The notes under the pieces: model-generated
What the model saw: only the letters and a program-made list of their open reading frames with translations
Databases searched by the model: none
Told to the model about the DNA's origin: nothing
Translations under genes and position numbers: made by a program
From: Streptomyces phaeolivaceus
GTDB lineage: Bacteria; Actinomycetota; Actinomycetes; Streptomycetales; Streptomycetaceae
DNA: 64,000 nucleotides
Direction of reading: 5' to 3'
NCBI RefSeq assembly: GCF_009184865.1
Contig: NZ_CP045096.1
Location: 7,874,001 to 7,938,000, forward strand
Part shown: in pieces, positions 1 through 6,867 of the stretch
How the letters are laid out: each line of letters starts with the position of its first letter
Numbering within the stretch: position 1 is the first letter of the stretch

Positions 1-338
1 GCGCGTGCCGCCTCCGACATCTGCAGCCGGACCGCGAGGGCCCGCACGTCGGCGGGCGTCCGCAACAGCCGCAGCCGCTCCACCTCCAGGCGCAGCGCCT
101 CGACGTCCGGGCTCTCCGCCTCCCGCACCGCCGGTACGGGCGGTGCGGGGCGTTTGGCGAGCAGCGCCGGGGTCGGCCGGGGCGGCAGCATGGCGCCGGC
201 GGCGGTCACGGCGGCTGTCCGGCCGGCGTCCGCCGCGCTGGCTTCGGCGGACGCGACGGTGTGCGGGCTGACGGGCGGCAGGTTCTCGGGCAGGGGCCTG
301 CCGATCAGCCGGGCGAGCACGGAGTGGACGGGGTTCAT
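1..338 (-). CDS. Hypothetical protein of the mobile element, 3' end cut by window edge
   Basis: The reading frame starts with ATG at 338, preceded by AAGGGAG five or so bases upstream, and stays open through the window edge (112 codons visible). The visible part is Pro/Ala-rich (about residues 45-75) and then becomes a charged helix (EALRLEVERLRLLRTP) that could be a coiled coil. Its ATG overlaps the stop of the upstream gene (ATGA, 335-338), so it is the most distal visible gene of a translationally coupled operon. I do not recognise the family. GC3 is high, as expected for a Streptomyces gene. Confidence 0.6.
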   Translation of the reverse strand, partial: MNPVHSVLARLIGRPLPENLPPVSPHTVASAEASAADAGRTAAVTAAGAMLPPRPTPALLAKRPAPPVPAVREAESPDVEALRLEVERLRLLRTPADVRALAVRLQMSEAAR

Positions 339-544
339 GACGCTCCCTTGCGACGGGTGTCGGGACGGCAGGGCACCAGGTCGAGCCAGTCGGCCTGGCC
401 GATGCCGCCGCCTTGGTAGAGCCAGGTCAGGACGGCGCCTGTGCGGCTGGGCCGCGGTCGGCGTCCGACGGTCAGCCACGCCCCGCAGGGCTGACGGACC
501 TGATCGCCCGGCCGCAGGCCGAGCACCGGCATCGGACGGGTCAC
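335..544 (-). CDS. Small hypothetical protein (69 aa) of the mobile element
   Basis: GTG at 544 overlaps the TGA of the upstream gene by 4 bp, and its own TGA overlaps the ATG of the downstream gene by 4 bp. That double coupling is the main support for this short gene. The protein begins MTRPMPVLGLRPGDQVRQ and contains a WLTVGRRPRP stretch and a GGGIGQADWLDLVP stretch. This pattern of short beta-strands looks like a small SH3-like or OB-like domain, but that is only a guess. No recognised family. A GTG three bases further upstream (547) is an alternative start. Confidence 0.6.
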   Translation of the reverse strand: MTRPMPVLGLRPGDQVRQPCGAWLTVGRRPRPSRTGAVLTWLYQGGGIGQADWLDLVPCRPDTRRKGAS

Positions 545-981
545 CACGCGATCAGCCCCTGCTCGGCCGCCGAGTTGAGGGCCAGGTCGAGGGCGCGGCC
601 GTCCTCCCACTCGTGCAGCACCGTGGCGGGCTGCCACGGGGCGCCGAGGCCGCCGGTGAGCAGGGTCAGGGCCGCGTCGGCGAGAACGGGCGGGGCGGCG
701 AACGCGCTGACGAGCAGCCGCCGCACGTCCGGTCCGGACCGTGCCGACCAGCCGGTCAGGTGCGACCACAGCAGGTCCAGGCCGGCCGGGTCGGTGAGGT
801 CCGGGTGCTGCGGCAGCCAGGACAAGGTGAGGAAGAGTTCCGGGCCCCGCTTGGGGTCCTCGACGCGCAGGCCCGCCTCCAGCACGTCGGGGACCAGTCC
901 GGCCCGGCCGAGGACGATGTGCACGGCGTCGCCGTAGGGCAGGTGCGGCAGCAGCGTCAGCCGCTGAACGGTCCCGGTCAC
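541..981 (-). CDS. Hypothetical protein (146 aa) of the mobile element
   Basis: ATG at 981 overlaps the stop of the upstream HTH gene (ATGA, 978-981) and its TGA overlaps the next GTG (541-544). The product is Leu-rich and mildly acidic, begins MTGTVQRLTLLPHLPYGDAV, has no obvious membrane segment and looks like a soluble alpha/beta or helical protein. It keeps normal Streptomyces GC3. No known domain recognised. Position in the coupled operon suggests a role with the flanking element genes, but nothing in the sequence says which. Confidence 0.6.
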   Translation of the reverse strand: MTGTVQRLTLLPHLPYGDAVHIVLGRAGLVPDVLEAGLRVEDPKRGPELFLTLSWLPQHPDLTDPAGLDLLWSHLTGWSARSGPDVRRLLVSAFAAPPVLADAALTLLTGGLGAPWQPATVLHEWEDGRALDLALNSAAEQGLIAW

Positions 982-1538
982 CGGCCCTCACCCCCGCCGG
1001 GCTGCCACGGCGTGATCCAGCCGGCGGCCATCGCGATCGCGACCGCGTGCGTCGCCGAGCGTGCCTTCAGCTGGCTGATGGCGCGGCTACGGCGGGTGCG
1101 GGCGGTCTCGTAGGGGATCCGCAGACGTTCCGCGGTCTCCTGCAGCGTCTCCCCACGTGACGCGCCGATCAGCGCCGACAGCTGGGTCGCACTCAGCGGG
1201 CAGCGGCCCTGCGGGCCCTTCTCCGCCTCCGGCTTCTTCTCGTGTACGTCACCGCGGGGTGTCCCGAGCGCGTGCCGCAGACGCCCGACCTCGGCGAGCA
1301 GCAGCTGCCGCGCGTGGTCGAGGCGACGTCCCTCGGTGAGCAGATGCATCTCCGCGTCGGTCCGCGGCGACCAGCCCTGCCCGGGGCGCGTGCCCCGCGG
1401 CAGCACCAAGGCCTTCGCCCGCAGCTGCGCGAGGACCTTGTCCGGCAGACCCGGCGCCGGGTGAACTCCGCCCACAGCGCGGCCGTGGGTGTCCTTCCCG
1501 GCCGGGCCCGCCGCGCGAGTCTCATCGATGGCGGTCAC
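978..1538 (-). CDS. LuxR-type helix-turn-helix DNA-binding protein of the mobile element
   Basis: A 186-aa protein with a C-terminal GerE/LuxR-type HTH (about residues 115-175): PLSATQLSALIGASRGETLQ, then a recognition-helix region IPYETARTRRSRAISQLKAR and a trailing helix with AVAIAMAAGWI. The N-terminal ~110 residues are a charged, probably coiled helix without a recognisable sensor domain. It is coupled by 4-bp overlaps on both sides (1535-1538 and 978-981). It probably regulates element genes, but its target is not evident. A sigma-70 region 4-like HTH is the alternative description. Confidence 0.75.
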   Translation of the reverse strand: MTAIDETRAAGPAGKDTHGRAVGGVHPAPGLPDKVLAQLRAKALVLPRGTRPGQGWSPRTDAEMHLLTEGRRLDHARQLLLAEVGRLRHALGTPRGDVHEKKPEAEKGPQGRCPLSATQLSALIGASRGETLQETAERLRIPYETARTRRSRAISQLKARSATHAVAIAMAAGWITPWQPGGGEGR

Positions 1539-2380
1539 TGCCCACCACCCGCCGCCCCGGTCTCAGCCTCGGCGGGCATGTCCTGCTGGGCGCGCCATAC
1601 GGCGGCCTCGTCGTCGGTCAGCCGGGTGCAGCCGCGCACGGTGACCTCGACGTCGGCGCCGAGGGTGCCCCTGGCCCTGGCGTGTTCGAGGACGCCCCCG
1701 TACGGGCCGGGGGTGTCGTTGTGGTGGGTGGTGACCTCGATGCCGAGTCCGGCCGCGACCTCGCGGACAGCGTCCACGCTGGCTGCCTGGACATCCACCG
1801 TGGTGCTGCCGCCGCCGTCGTCCCAACCGCTGCAGTGGATGTGGGACAGGGTCAGGCCGGTGTCTGGGTAGCGCGCCATCAGACGGCGGGCCAGGCCGGA
1901 CACGTCCGCGGCGCGGGCGTCCAACGCCTCGACGGCCGCGAGCGGTCCCGGTTCGCGCTGCACGGCCGGGTCCGGGTCCGGGTCCGGGTGAGGCTCCTCG
2001 TGGAGGAGTTCGCCGAGGTGGAACAGGCCCCTCACGGGCGACACACGGTCCTCGCCGCAGGCGAGGCAGGGCTGGACCAGGTCGAAGGACACCTCGGCGT
2101 CGACCGAGTCGGTGGAGGGGTCGTGGCGGTAGCGCAGGTAGTCGGGGCGCCCGGCGGCGAGGACGGCGCGGGCCTCCTCCACCTGGTCGGGCAGTCCCTC
2201 GGTGACGTACTGCCAGACGAGTTCACCGGCGGCCTGGGACAGCGTCTCGTCCGCGTGCGACCGGGCGTACTGCAGGAATCGCTCCCGGTCCTGCGCCACG
2301 GCGTCCGGATCCGTCAGGGATGCCGTGCCCTCGGTGTAGGTGGCGAGGGCGAGTTCGATCAGGTTCATTGACTCGCTCAC
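1535..2380 (-). CDS. Hypothetical protein (281 aa) of the mobile element
   Basis: GTG at 2380 (MSESMNLIELALATYTEG) overlaps the stop of the small membrane gene upstream (GTGA, 2377-2380). The N-terminal ~105 residues are helical and acidic. A CLACGED motif near residue 105 is a lone CxxC. A short DPDPDPDP run follows, encoded by a GGGTCC hexanucleotide repeat at about 1969-1990. The C-terminal ~120 residues alternate strands and helices (TTVDVQAASVDAVREVAAGL) and look like a compact alpha/beta domain. I do not recognise the family. It belongs to the same translationally coupled cascade as its neighbours. Confidence 0.6.
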   Translation of the reverse strand: MSESMNLIELALATYTEGTASLTDPDAVAQDRERFLQYARSHADETLSQAAGELVWQYVTEGLPDQVEEARAVLAAGRPDYLRYRHDPSTDSVDAEVSFDLVQPCLACGEDRVSPVRGLFHLGELLHEEPHPDPDPDPAVQREPGPLAAVEALDARAADVSGLARRLMARYPDTGLTLSHIHCSGWDDGGGSTTVDVQAASVDAVREVAAGLGIEVTTHHNDTPGPYGGVLEHARARGTLGADVEVTVRGCTRLTDDEAAVWRAQQDMPAEAETGAAGGGQ

Positions 2381-2487
2381 AGGTCACCGCCGGTCCGGCG
2401 GCCGTGGGCCTGGTCGTCGCAGAGGTAGGCGATGAGCATGGCCACCACCCACGCGGCGAACACGACGGCGATCATCGAGACAATCAC
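2377..2487 (-). CDS. Small single-span membrane protein (36 aa) of the mobile element
   Basis: A very short gene found from its coupling. GTG at 2487 overlaps the TGA of the upstream zinc-finger gene (2484-2487), and its TGA overlaps the GTG of the next gene (2377-2380). The product is one hydrophobic helix (MIAVVFAAWVVAMLIAYLCD) followed by a short basic tail (HGRRTGGDL), which predicts a membrane peptide with a cytoplasmic C-terminus. Small membrane proteins of this size are common in actinobacterial integrative elements (for example Spd-type spread proteins), but there is no sequence basis to name it as one. Confidence 0.55.
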   Translation of the reverse strand: MIVSMIAVVFAAWVVAMLIAYLCDDQAHGRRTGGDL

Positions 2488-3659
2488 GAGGCCGCCCCCT
2501 GTCCGCCCTCGGGACGGACGGCGGCGAAGGCCAGCTCGTCCGGGCTGGCGCAGGCCGAACACAGGTCGAGCATCTGCGGGTTGGGCACCCAGTGGCAGCC
2601 GCCGTCGCAGGCGCGGTCCTCGGTGCAGCCGCAGCGCGCGCAGCGGGCCACGTCGTCCTCGACGGCCGTGACGACGGCGGTCGTGTCCGGCGCCTGGGGG
2701 GCCTGCTGGGTGGGGTCGGTGGCGGCGGCCTGGTCGGCGGCCGCGAGTTCGGCGCCGGCGGCGGCCATGGCCGCGCTCGCACAGAGCGGGGTGCACCACC
2801 AGCGCGGGCCGCCCTCGGTGCCGACGACGTCGACGAGGATCCACCCCCACACCGACGGGTCCGTCTCGTCGAGGTCATCGACGGCGAGACCGCAGCCGGG
2901 GGTGGCGCAGGCCTCGGCCTGATGCACGGTCGCCAGGAGACGGGCGGTCAGGTCGGCGCGCTGGTCGTCGTCGAGGGCCAGGACCCCCGTACCGCCGAAC
3001 CCGGTCTCGCAGCCGATCAGGGTGCCCTCACCGGGGCGGTCACCGGCGGGCGGGGCGATCAGCCCGTCCCACGTCAGACGCAGAGCCCGCTCCCCGCCGA
3101 CGGTGGCGGGCTGCCCGCCGTCGAGAGCGGACAGGATCTCGCTCACCGGCAGGTGGTAGAAGCCCGGACGGCCCGCACACAGGGCATGCACGGCGTGGCA
3201 GCCCGCGAACAGCGGGGCGGTGGCCAGCCACCGCTGATGGAACCACTCCACCGCCTCGGCCATGGCCTCGATCTCGGTGCGCAGCTCGGCGCGGGCCTGG
3301 GCGCAGGCCGCCTCGGCGATCGCCTCGACGGTCAGGCCGTCGTACGTACGGACCACGTGGTCGGCCGGCTCGGGCGGCCCGGCGGTGCACTGCCGGTCGC
3401 CGCCGCAGACGAGGACCTGGGCGCCGTTGTCGTAGTGGTCGCCGCGCGGAACGAGCGGGCCGCGCCGGCTGCCGCAGGTGACGCACATCGGCATGAGCGG
3501 CTCCGGCCGCCCGACAACCGGCGCCACGGGCGGCGGGACAGGCGTGCGGGTCTGCAGCGCCGCAACGTGCCGCAGCGGCAGCACCGGCGTAGAGACGGCC
3601 GCCTGGAAACCGAACGGCTGTGGCTCGGGGCGGTGGGGGTAATGGGATGATGCGGTCAC
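2484..3659 (-). CDS. Cysteine-rich (zinc-ribbon-like) hypothetical protein of the mobile element
   Basis: A GTG start at 3659 is chosen because GAGG lies about 6 bases upstream and the reading frame further upstream loses coding character. The 391-aa product has a CVTCGSRRGP / CGGDRQC cysteine set (about residues 55-85), a central helical part, a CATPGCG site, and a C-terminal cluster CARCGCTEDRACDGGC followed by LCSAC. These pairs suggest two structural zinc sites. It is the first gene of the coupled cascade running to position 1, so transcription of the whole set probably starts upstream of it or of the excisionase-like gene 85 bp away. Function unknown; DNA or RNA binding is possible. Confidence 0.65.
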   Translation of the reverse strand: MTASSHYPHRPEPQPFGFQAAVSTPVLPLRHVAALQTRTPVPPPVAPVVGRPEPLMPMCVTCGSRRGPLVPRGDHYDNGAQVLVCGGDRQCTAGPPEPADHVVRTYDGLTVEAIAEAACAQARAELRTEIEAMAEAVEWFHQRWLATAPLFAGCHAVHALCAGRPGFYHLPVSEILSALDGGQPATVGGERALRLTWDGLIAPPAGDRPGEGTLIGCETGFGGTGVLALDDDQRADLTARLLATVHQAEACATPGCGLAVDDLDETDPSVWGWILVDVVGTEGGPRWWCTPLCASAAMAAAGAELAAADQAAATDPTQQAPQAPDTTAVVTAVEDDVARCARCGCTEDRACDGGCHWVPNPQMLDLCSACASPDELAFAAVRPEGGQGAAS

Positions 3660-3744
3660 GGTGTCCTCATTTCTGATGGGTGAGGTGTGCCGGAGGGGTC
3701 GTGTTCCGGGGTCCAGCCGGGCGCGGCCCCGAACCATGCGCGGG

Positions 3745-3963
3745 TCAGGCGGACGCGCGCTGACCCACCGGGTCCGCGCTCTCCTTGGCCTGCAGCCACT
3801 TGCGGACGACGTCGCGGTGGTACAGGACCTCCTTGCCGACCTTCGTCCCGCGCGGTCCGGCACCCCGGTGCCGCCACCCGCGGACGGTCGCGGGCGACTT
3901 ACGGACGAGGACCGCGAGTTCCTTGGTCGTCATGTAGGGCGAGTTCGTGTTCGCCTCGCTCAT
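3745..3963 (-). CDS. Excisionase-like helix-turn-helix protein
   Basis: A 72-aa protein starting at ATG 3963 with GAGGAG just upstream. The core MTTKELAVLVRKSPATVRGW, then a GTKVGKEVLYHRDVVRKWL stretch, is the MerR-like HTH_17 / excisionase fold (helix-turn-helix plus a wing whose final helix carries the W). Such proteins in Streptomyces integrative elements direct excision with the tyrosine integrase, or act as small regulators. The first 65 bases overlap the 3' end of the upstream regulator gene in another frame; a later start at ATG 3933 would still keep 35 bp of overlap. Role as Xis is inferred from family and from the integrase 1.1 kb away. Confidence 0.75.
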   Translation of the reverse strand: MSEANTNSPYMTTKELAVLVRKSPATVRGWRHRGAGPRGTKVGKEVLYHRDVVRKWLQAKESADPVGQRASA

Positions 3964-4165
3964 TTCGGCTCCTCTGTTCGAGCTCTTCGATGGGGCACTG
4001 CAGGCGTCCAGCGATGGCTGCCAGGACCTCGGGCTGCGGGGCGCGCTGGCCACGTTCGATCCGGGACAGATAGCTGGCTGAGATACCGACGGAGTCCGCG
4101 AAGGCGCGTAGGCCGTGCCCACTCAGCTCGCGCCGGCGGCGGATTCTCGGTCCGTCGACTCGCAT
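3899..4165 (-). CDS. Xre-family (Cro/C1-type HTH) regulator of the mobile element
   Basis: An 88-aa protein starting MRVDGPRIRRRRELSGHG. The Cro/C1 HTH covers about residues 6-60 with the classic signature LRAFADSVGISASYLSRIER followed by GQRAPQPEVLAAIAGRL and a PIEEL ending. The rest is a short charged tail. It is divergent from the regulator at 4343, and the 177-bp space between them carries phased CAACGA and GTTG repeats that look like operators. Together the pair resembles an element maintenance switch (repressor and antagonist), inferred from layout only. Its 3' end overlaps the excisionase-like gene by 65 bp. Confidence 0.75.
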   Translation of the reverse strand: MRVDGPRIRRRRELSGHGLRAFADSVGISASYLSRIERGQRAPQPEVLAAIAGRLQCPIEELEQRSRNERGEHELALHDDQGTRGPRP

Positions 4166-4342
4166 GACCTGACGGTACCCAACGAAGCACAACGATGCAA
4201 CACAACGAGGCTCATCTAAGTCCATCGGGTTTACCGCGAGTAAAGCTGGCGCATTCTTGAGCTCAAGGAAGCGTGTGCCCCCCGTACTCTGTTGCCTGTT
4301 GTTGCCGGTCGTTGACTGGCGCGGAACACGAAGGGGCGCTTC
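4166..4342. promoter_or_regulatory. Divergent control region with phased CAACGA / GTTG repeats
   Basis: Between the two divergent HTH regulators. Three CAACGA repeats start at 4180, 4190 and 4203, about one helical turn apart and close to the minus-strand start at 4165. Three 10-bp blocks beginning GTTG lie at 4291, 4301 and 4311, just upstream of the plus-strand start at 4343. GTTG is the reverse complement of CAAC, so both gene starts are covered by the same half-site in opposite orientation. Related CAACGA/CAACGG copies occur just after the plus-strand gene (4796-4810). This fits binding sites of one of the two regulators; which one is not visible. Confidence 0.5.
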
Positions 4343-4795
4343 GTGGAACTGAACAAAGATCCGGAAGTGTGGCGCCGCCTGGGGCGGGCGCTGAGGGAAG
4401 CGCGAGAGAGGCGCGGGTGGTCCCAGGAGGAACTGGCCGCCGAGGCCGGCGTCTCCAAGGGGGCTGTGCAGGGCGCCGAGGCTGGCAGGGTTCCGAAGAC
4501 TCGCATGCCGCAAACGCTGGCCCCGATCGCGCGAGCGCTGGGCTGGCCTGCCGGTTCGGTCGAGAGGGTGATCGCCGGAGGCGAGCCACCCGGGGGCTGG
4601 CACGACGTGCGCGCGGAGATTGCCGACGAGGAGGTGGCGGCGATCATGACGAACGCCATGGTCAGGTCGATCGACGGTGCGACCGGCGTGGAGATCCGGC
4701 AGGCGACCGAGTCCGCCTTGGCCGAGTTGCGCCGTCGCGGCTTCCTCGCCGACCTGACAGGCGCTCACCAAAACGAATCGAACCGAAACGCTTAG
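4343..4795 (+). CDS. Xre-family (Cro/C1-type HTH) regulator
   Basis: GTG start at 4343 (MELNKDPEVWRRLGRALREA), 150 aa. A Cro/C1 HTH covers about residues 8-65: REARERRGWSQEELAAEAGV, SKGAVQGAEAGRVPK and a final LGWPAGSVERVI helix. The C-terminal ~70 residues are acidic and helical and probably form an oligomerisation or partner domain. It is transcribed towards the integrase and divergently from the other Xre gene. It is a good candidate for the element's master repressor or activator. The direction of its effect cannot be read from sequence. Confidence 0.75.
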   Translation: MELNKDPEVWRRLGRALREARERRGWSQEELAAEAGVSKGAVQGAEAGRVPKTRMPQTLAPIARALGWPAGSVERVIAGGEPPGGWHDVRAEIADEEVAAIMTNAMVRSIDGATGVEIRQATESALAELRRRGFLADLTGAHQNESNRNA

Positions 4796-4871
4796 CAACG
4801 AGACACAACGGGATTAGTCTCGATTCCCCTCGGAACGTTCATGTTCCGCCTGGGGGAGGGGAGGGCTGCCC

Positions 4872-5084
4872 GTGTCCGCGCGCAGAGCCGTTGTCCTGGT
4901 TGCCGATCTTGGGTCGGCCAGTGTGGCTGCGTTCACCGCCGACCTGAACGGCATCCCACATCTAGTCATCAATCAGCTGGCTCGATACGACCCAGCGGTC
5001 CGCGAGGAGGCGGCTCGCCTCCTCGCGGCCGCCGGGGTTGAGGCAGAAACGATCCACGAGGTTCTTCATGGGATACGTCGTTGA
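4872..5084 (+). CDS. Small hypothetical protein (70 aa) preceding the integrase
   Basis: GTG at 4872 follows a strong purine-rich GGGGGAGGGGAGGG ribosome-binding region (4853-4867). The product is MSARRAVVLVADLGSASVAA continuing to LARYDPAVREEAARLLAAAG and ending VLHGIRR; it reads as a small alpha/beta protein. Its last 17 bases overlap the integrase start (5068), so the two are probably translationally linked. Short proteins in this position are common in front of Streptomyces element integrases, but I cannot name the family. Confidence 0.6.
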   Translation: MSARRAVVLVADLGSASVAAFTADLNGIPHLVINQLARYDPAVREEAARLLAAAGVEAETIHEVLHGIRR

Positions 5085-6333
5085 CCGGTGGCATCTCTCC
5101 CGACCGCCCGACGGGGCGACGGAGTGCGGAGAACACAAGGGGAAGGTGGCGTCCGCCTGTCACGGGCAGGGCAAGCGGTGGCAGTCAAGGTACGAAGGCC
5201 CTGACGGCAAGGAACGGACCGCGCTGTGGCGCACACAGACCGAGGCCCAGAACGAGGTCAACAAGCAGGAAGGAGCGAAGCTCACCGGCTCGTGGATCGA
5301 CCCGGACCGCGGCAAGACGCCGATTGAGAAGGTCGTCTTCGACATCTGGCTTCCGGCCACGGCCACCATCGAGCGCACCAAGCGTGAGTACCGGGGAGTG
5401 ATGAACCGGTATCTGATCCCTGAGTGGGAGGGCCGTGAGATCTGGTCCATTCGGCCGAGCGAGGCCAGCGCCTGGCAGAACCTGCTGACTACGAAGTACG
5501 AGTTGGCCGGCACCACGCCAAACCGGACCGCCCGCCTGGTGCGCAGTGTCTTCACGCTCGCCGTACTGGACCGGATGATTCCTACCAGCCCGTTCATGGG
5601 CGTCAAGGCGCCCACGCTGGTCGAACCGCAGATCGAGCCGCCCGACATCGCTACCGTCCGGCTCATCGTCGACCAGGCGCACCACGACCGGTGGGCCGTG
5701 ATGACCGAGCTGGACGCCCTCACCGGCCTACGGTCGGGCGAGATACGCGGGCTGTGCCTCGACAAGGTCAACTTCCTGCCGCGGACCCTCGACGTCCACC
5801 GGCAGCTGGTGTACGAGCCGGGCAAGGGCCACTACTTCGACAAGCTGAAGACCGGTGCCGGCCGCCGCACGATTCCGCTCAACCAGCGGGCGGTGGATCT
5901 GCTCGCCTGGTACATCGCGAAGTATCCTCCCCCGACGTCCGGCCCATTTGCCGGACTGCTATTCACCATGCCGGGGGGCAAGCCAATTGGCGAAAGCACT
6001 CTCGACTGGGCGTTCAAAGCGATGTGCGCCAAGGCTGGCGCAAAGGCATACCGGTGGCATGACCTGCGCCACCACTTCGCCTCGGTGCTCATCGCGGGCG
6101 GAGAGAATCCGAAGGTCGTCTCCAGGAGGCTCGGGCACAAGGACGTCGCATTCACCATGCGGATCTACGCCCACTTGTTCACCGAGGCCGAGGAGCAGAC
6201 GCGGTCTGTTCTGGATGCGGCGTGGGCCACCCCGGGTGACACTCAGACCGGGCCAGCGGAAATTCCCCGGCCCACCGGAAGGAAACCGGAATCCATGGCA
6301 CGGAAGGGTGCTCTGACCCAGGTCAACGCGTAG
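5068..6333 (+). CDS. int: Site-specific tyrosine recombinase (integrase) of the mobile element
   Basis: A 421-aa protein starting at ATG 5068 with GAGG upstream. The N-terminal ~70 residues (HGQGKRWQSRYEGPDGKE) form an AP2-like arm-binding domain, residues ~75-165 a SAM-like core-binding domain, and the rest the catalytic domain. Catalytic residues can be seen in order: Arg222 (TGLRSGEIRGL), His331 and Arg334 (HDLRHHFAS), His357 (RRLGHKDV) and Tyr367 (RIYAHLF). All are intact, so it is probably active. It catalyses integration and excision of the element with the Xis-like protein. The protein has lower GC than flanking genes and ends the element side of the window; chromosome-like genes follow. 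Confidence 0.93.
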   Translation: MGYVVDRWHLSRPPDGATECGEHKGKVASACHGQGKRWQSRYEGPDGKERTALWRTQTEAQNEVNKQEGAKLTGSWIDPDRGKTPIEKVVFDIWLPATATIERTKREYRGVMNRYLIPEWEGREIWSIRPSEASAWQNLLTTKYELAGTTPNRTARLVRSVFTLAVLDRMIPTSPFMGVKAPTLVEPQIEPPDIATVRLIVDQAHHDRWAVMTELDALTGLRSGEIRGLCLDKVNFLPRTLDVHRQLVYEPGKGHYFDKLKTGAGRRTIPLNQRAVDLLAWYIAKYPPPTSGPFAGLLFTMPGGKPIGESTLDWAFKAMCAKAGAKAYRWHDLRHHFASVLIAGGENPKVVSRRLGHKDVAFTMRIYAHLFTEAEEQTRSVLDAAWATPGDTQTGPAEIPRPTGRKPESMARKGALTQVNA

Positions 6334-6573
6334 TCCGTAGCTTCACCATTGGATGTTCCAGGCGGAGAACGGATAGTGCGGCGCGGCGCGGTGCGGGTGG
6401 CCGGTGGGGGCGTGAGGACGGCGGTGAGTGGCTGCGGGGCGCATCGGGTGTCCCGTGGGCGCGGTCCTTGTGAGGGGGCCGTGCGTCCCTGTGCCGGTGG
6501 TGCGCCCTCTCCGGCCGTGACGACGGCCGTCTAGCGTCGTTCTGGGGGCCCGAAGGCCTTGGAGGTGGCGGCC
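6334..6573. other. Junction region between integrase and chromosomal genes
   Basis: No gene is evident. An attachment site would be expected here because the integrase gene ends at 6333, but no tRNA 3' end or other recognisable target is seen. The other end of the element lies outside the window, so direct att repeats cannot be compared. Confidence 0.3.
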
Positions 6574-6867
6574 ATGCGAATAGTTCGCTGGGGGGCGGCT
6601 CTGGGGCTCGGTGCGCTGTGGTGGTGGGGTGTGCTGCGACTCGCGCTGGTGCCGGACGCCGGCGCGGTGGAGGGGGCGGTCGCGGCCGGGGGGTGGGGGC
6701 TCAGCCTCCTGCCTGTCCACTGCGTGCCGAAGAGACGGGTGCCGGGACGGCCGGGGGGCGCGTCAGGGGGCGCGAGGGGTGGTCCTGTGCTGGGGGACGC
6801 GGTGGGGGCCGCGCTCACCAGGGCATGGCCACCCCGCCGTTCGGGCGGAGGATCTGGCCCGTCGTGA
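6574..6867 (+). CDS. Small hypothetical membrane-associated protein
   Basis: ATG at 6574 has GGAGGTGG 5-13 bases upstream. The 97-aa product opens MRIVRWGAALGLGALWWWGV, a hydrophobic Trp-rich segment that is a signal anchor, followed by a short Gly-rich region (LLPVHCVPKR) and a low-complexity basic tail. Its 3' end overlaps the convergent SDR gene by 53 bp, so the tail may be less certain than the start. A Trp-rich N-terminus like this resembles a small conserved Streptomyces membrane protein, from memory. Function unknown. Confidence 0.5.
   Translation: MRIVRWGAALGLGALWWWGVLRLALVPDAGAVEGAVAAGGWGLSLLPVHCVPKRRVPGRPGGASGGARGGPVLGDAVGAALTRAWPPRRSGGGSGPS

Noticed and set aside
335-991. A 218-aa frame on the minus strand covering the two small operon genes
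   Set aside because: Only its last 69 codons (from GTG 544) read as coding; the rest is an Arg/Pro-rich shadow of the 541-981 gene.
6334-6573. A tRNA-based attachment site after the integrase
   Set aside because: No cloverleaf arms, T-loop sequence or anticodon stem could be seen on either strand.
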